This document shows positions 61,057-64,000 of a stretch of 64,000 bases of DNA, one piece after another. Each line of letters begins with the position of its first letter. Within the stretch, counting starts at the first letter, position 1. The notes under the pieces are model-generated. The model searched no databases. It saw nothing but the letters and a program-made list of their open reading frames with translations, and was not told where the DNA came from. The stretch is from Hypomesus transpacificus (lineage: Eukaryota; Chordata; Actinopteri; Osmeriformes; Osmeridae): contig NC_061070.1 of assembly GCF_021917145.1 (NCBI RefSeq), positions 15,090,950-15,154,949 of the forward strand. Reading direction: 5' to 3'. The position numbers were made by a program, and so were the translations under genes.

Positions 61057-61057
<1 letters not shown>

Positions 61058-61090
<33 letters not shown>
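61058..61090. repeat. 33-base poly(C) run
   Basis: Uninterrupted C homopolymer, the longest in the window. Length uncertain. Confidence 0.9.
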
Positions 61091-62094
61091 TTTCCTTCTC
61101 TGTAACAGCTGCAGTATGGGAGAGACAGCTCCGTGCACTCTAACACTTGTCTATGGCAGGATAATCTCTTCTCCGGTCCAGTTTGTTTGTTAGTTGCTCA
61201 GTTGATAAATACAGTAGCCGTAGCTTGACCACTTTAGCATGCTGTGTTTTTACAGGGTGAGGTTACGGGCAGGTCAGATCAGAAGCCTCTCTTTCTTCTC
61301 TCTCTCCTTTTATTTTCAGGACTGTAAGAACCTGGGATTTGATTCAAAGTCCTAACACACACACACAGGGGTTTTAGGGAGCTACACAAATAGACACTAG
61401 AGATTTATCTATCTGTGGTGGGGCACCTGCGATCAATGTCGGAATTCAGCCTGAAGTTTCGTGTTTATCTGTTTCTTGCCTCCCAGAACACGAAGCAAGA
61501 AAGAGAGAGTGGAAAGAGAAAAAGACAAGGACATTACTAGAAAGCACACTTTCTAATGGGCGGAGGATTTGACTGTCGTCGGACAAACCGAACCCAATGT
61601 AAATCAACACATCACGGAATCCCCCCCCCCAACCCCTAACACACACACATACACACACACACATGCACACACCCAGCCTCGCCCCGCTGGTCTCACCCAT
61701 CCACGCCCCCAGCTTTGGTTCGGTAATACGGAGGGAGGGCGGAGGGAGGAGAGGGGTAGGGGGCTGCTGTCTGAGCTGATACAGTAGGTTGCGCCCTTAT
61801 CGCTCCCCACCACGCCACACGAGCTGAGAGCGCCAATAGAGCGGGGTAAATCCGTAGAGGGGCATCGAAAAACCATATCAAAGGTTTTTAATTTGAATGC
61901 TCCCTGGAGCTTACGAGTGTGTGTGTGAAGTGCCTCTGGTCGGTTGTGTTACAGTATAATCCAGCTCAGACGCACAGTAATTAGATCTATGTGAAGCCTT
62001 GGGTCCCCACATACACAAACACGCATACACACACATCCACACACACATGCATACACACACACATACATACACACACCTCACCAGACCTGTCTCA

Positions 62095-62111
62095 AGGTCA
62101 GCAACAGGTCA
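62095..62111 (+). promoter_or_regulatory. perfect DR5 retinoic acid response element, distal to cyp26c1
   Basis: AGGTCA-GCAAC-AGGTCA: both half-sites are the exact consensus with the five-base spacing preferred by RAR/RXR. It lies about 17 kb upstream of cyp26c1, just after a CA microsatellite, in gene-free DNA. It may be a distal retinoic acid enhancer of the CYP26 pair or of a gene beyond the window; function is inference. Confidence 0.5.
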
Positions 62112-64000
62112 GGATTTAAGCTGAAGAGATTCTGCATGCCATTTAAAAATGTTACTTGTGTCCCAAATTTGAATTGGGACTAATCGGCTTACTAATTTAT
62201 GGAATTGGGGTTCTATAGGGATATGCAGCAGTCTGATGACTAGTAAAAAGACCCTGTGTCAGGGGAAGAGAGGTAGAATTACAGTGCTTTGTTCCTCTGA
62301 GGTTCCGCACGTCCAACTCAGGTCACCAGGAGGAAAAGTGCCACAACTCATCCATCCCATTGGCAGGTGTAGTCATCCAACATTCTGACCTGTGGGGATT
62401 CAGGCATCCGGGGCTGATTAGGCCATGTCCTGGCGCCGTCATTAGTCCACAGTGGAGACACTCATCTTCATGGGCAGACACAGTGCTGCTAATTGCCTCA
62501 ATTTGGAGGAAGGCCTGTGACAGTTCAATGGCGATGAAGGGCACACACAAGGTCAATTGTCTTGCCTCTGAATAGTAAACTAATTTCTGATGTGTTATGA
62601 TTGACTAAATAGGCATTAATGAACCAGGAACGGTCATTATTTTCAAGTTCAGAGAGTACTCTCTCCAGACGGGCTCTATTCCTCCTCGCTGCACCATCGT
62701 CATTTAAGAAATCATAGCATTTTAACTTTCGTCATTTGCACGTCACTTAAGTTACAGTACTAACATTTGGGGAGTGACTTTACATAAAAGCAGTTGCCAA
62801 CAATTGGACCGTCTCAGATAAATGACTTTCTGGAAAGCCTTGTGTGTAAAATAACGCGAAAATCATGGAACTCATGGAAGACAACAATTAGTGTGGAGCG
62901 TTGTGTGGGAAGAGGGGAGAGAGAGAGGGGAAGGCCAGTGTGTGTGTGTGAGAGCGGGCAGGTCGGCAGGATGGGGCTGCTGGTGTGAATGGGTTTGACA
63001 GAAGGAGGCTGTGTGCAGTCTGCTCAGGACACACCAGTGGTGGCACGTTTAACCGTGGAACCTGCTAGCCAATCACCTTCCCCCCATTTGGCCTGTCACC
63101 CCACATCAGTGGGGTCAAGGGGCGCCACACAGTTAATGAGGCCTCGCTTCCAACGCACCCTTCAACTCCCACCAAGCCCCGGCTTAAAGTTGGTTGCACA
63201 GGAAAAACGTCAAACTCACAATCAAACTAACAGTCCTCCTCTGCTTCTGTCTACCTCCAAATGTTATCTTTCCACACAGACCGATTTACTTTGAAACTTT
63301 GAGGTTCTGTAAAAATAATATCAGTTTTGTTCGACAATTAAGTCCACAATACCCCGCTGTAACTGTTCACCCTTGTAATCAGATCATGCTTGATGAGGAG
63401 TCACGAACAAAGCCATGCAAATTCTAATTAAATCTGCAGCGTTGGTACAGGCTTGTTTGATCGCCAGGCTCTTTCATGCACCCTAATCACTCCTGACAGA
63501 CCCTTCCAACAGATTCTGTGACAAACTTCTCAATTTTACTGGGGGATTTTTGAACTTTGCTTGCTCCTCCGGGTCTGTCAAACAATTCAAATCAATGACC
63601 CAATTGACCACTGGTCCCCTTGTTGATAACCTCAATGAGCTCTATGTGCCATTCTTTGTCTGGGGCGAAATGCCGATAGCATTTTCTGGTAATTAAATGT
63701 CCGTTTCGCGCTCAATACAAACACTGGATGGCTGGTTCACATCAAAACCCCCGGAGCATAGTGAAGGGCTGGTGGGGGGGCAGAGATGCAGGTGCAGAGG
63801 GGTTGGGAAGGGGGAGTTAGGAGGCATGACGGGACTTTCCCACATTCTGACGCAGGACTCATTAGGTCACCATAATAAGGAAGCAGTTTTTTGTTTTTAT
63901 TAAAAATCTCATTCATTCGCCAACAATGACAGGCCACTGACCTCATTGATGCCCTAGCTACTCCCTTGTTATCTGAATATCCCGTGTAGAATGGAACGTC

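Larger units (their letters stand above)
58860..64000. other. gene-free DNA at the right edge
   Basis: No exon recognised on either strand. Besides the G-rich arrays and homopolymers listed separately, it holds a GT/GAGT array (58937-58984), a CA array (61639-61675) and a CA/TACA array (about 62010-62075). The remainder is ordinary-complexity noncoding DNA. Confidence 0.5.

Overview
The window is nuclear DNA of a ray-finned (teleost) fish. The genes are split into many short exons with GT-AG introns, their proteins match vertebrate families at fish-like lengths, and the spacers are full of tRNA-derived SINE relics, CA/GA microsatellites and a TTAA-flanked, THAP-bearing DNA transposon. The species cannot be fixed from the sequence alone.

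Seven protein-coding genes fill the first 45 kb. In order: kif11 (Eg5 mitotic kinesin, minus, 413-8319, all 22 coding exons resolved, 1062 aa); egr2 (Krox20-type zinc-finger factor, plus, 13086-14554, 2 coding exons, 382 aa); ado (cysteamine/N-terminal-cysteine dioxygenase, minus, single exon, 15989-16750, 253 aa); znf365 (minus, 21596-23464); an SLC22A15-like organic ion transporter (plus, 24662-28183, 12 exons, 496 aa); cyp26a1 (minus, 36263-38738, 7 exons); and cyp26c1 (minus, 41247-44629, 6 exons, 549 aa). I joined exons by hand at GT-AG sites and checked the reading phase across every coding join listed.

The two CYP26 genes form the conserved head-to-tail retinoic-acid-degrading pair. 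The cyp26a1 promoter carries a proximal DR5 retinoic acid response element beside a TATA box and an Sp1 box, and a second, perfect-consensus DR5 about 0.6 kb upstream. That is the expected wiring for feedback control of retinoic acid. A further perfect DR5 lies at 62.1 kb in the gene-free DNA upstream of cyp26c1. egr2 is a hindbrain patterning gene, and egr2-ado-znf365 is a conserved neighbour group. kif11 and the CYP26 pair are also neighbours in mammals, but far from EGR2 on human chromosome 10, so this window combines two ancestral blocks.

From about 46 kb to 64 kb I find no gene. The stretch holds SINE relics, long GT, GA, GGGA and CCT arrays, G-quadruplex-type repeats and homopolymer runs. 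The points most worth checking are: a one-base frameshift in the last exon of cyp26a1; a Kolobok-like element with a broken THAP domain in kif11 intron 11; a minisatellite that copies the 3' splice site and start-codon context of znf365; and the candidate retinoic acid response elements.
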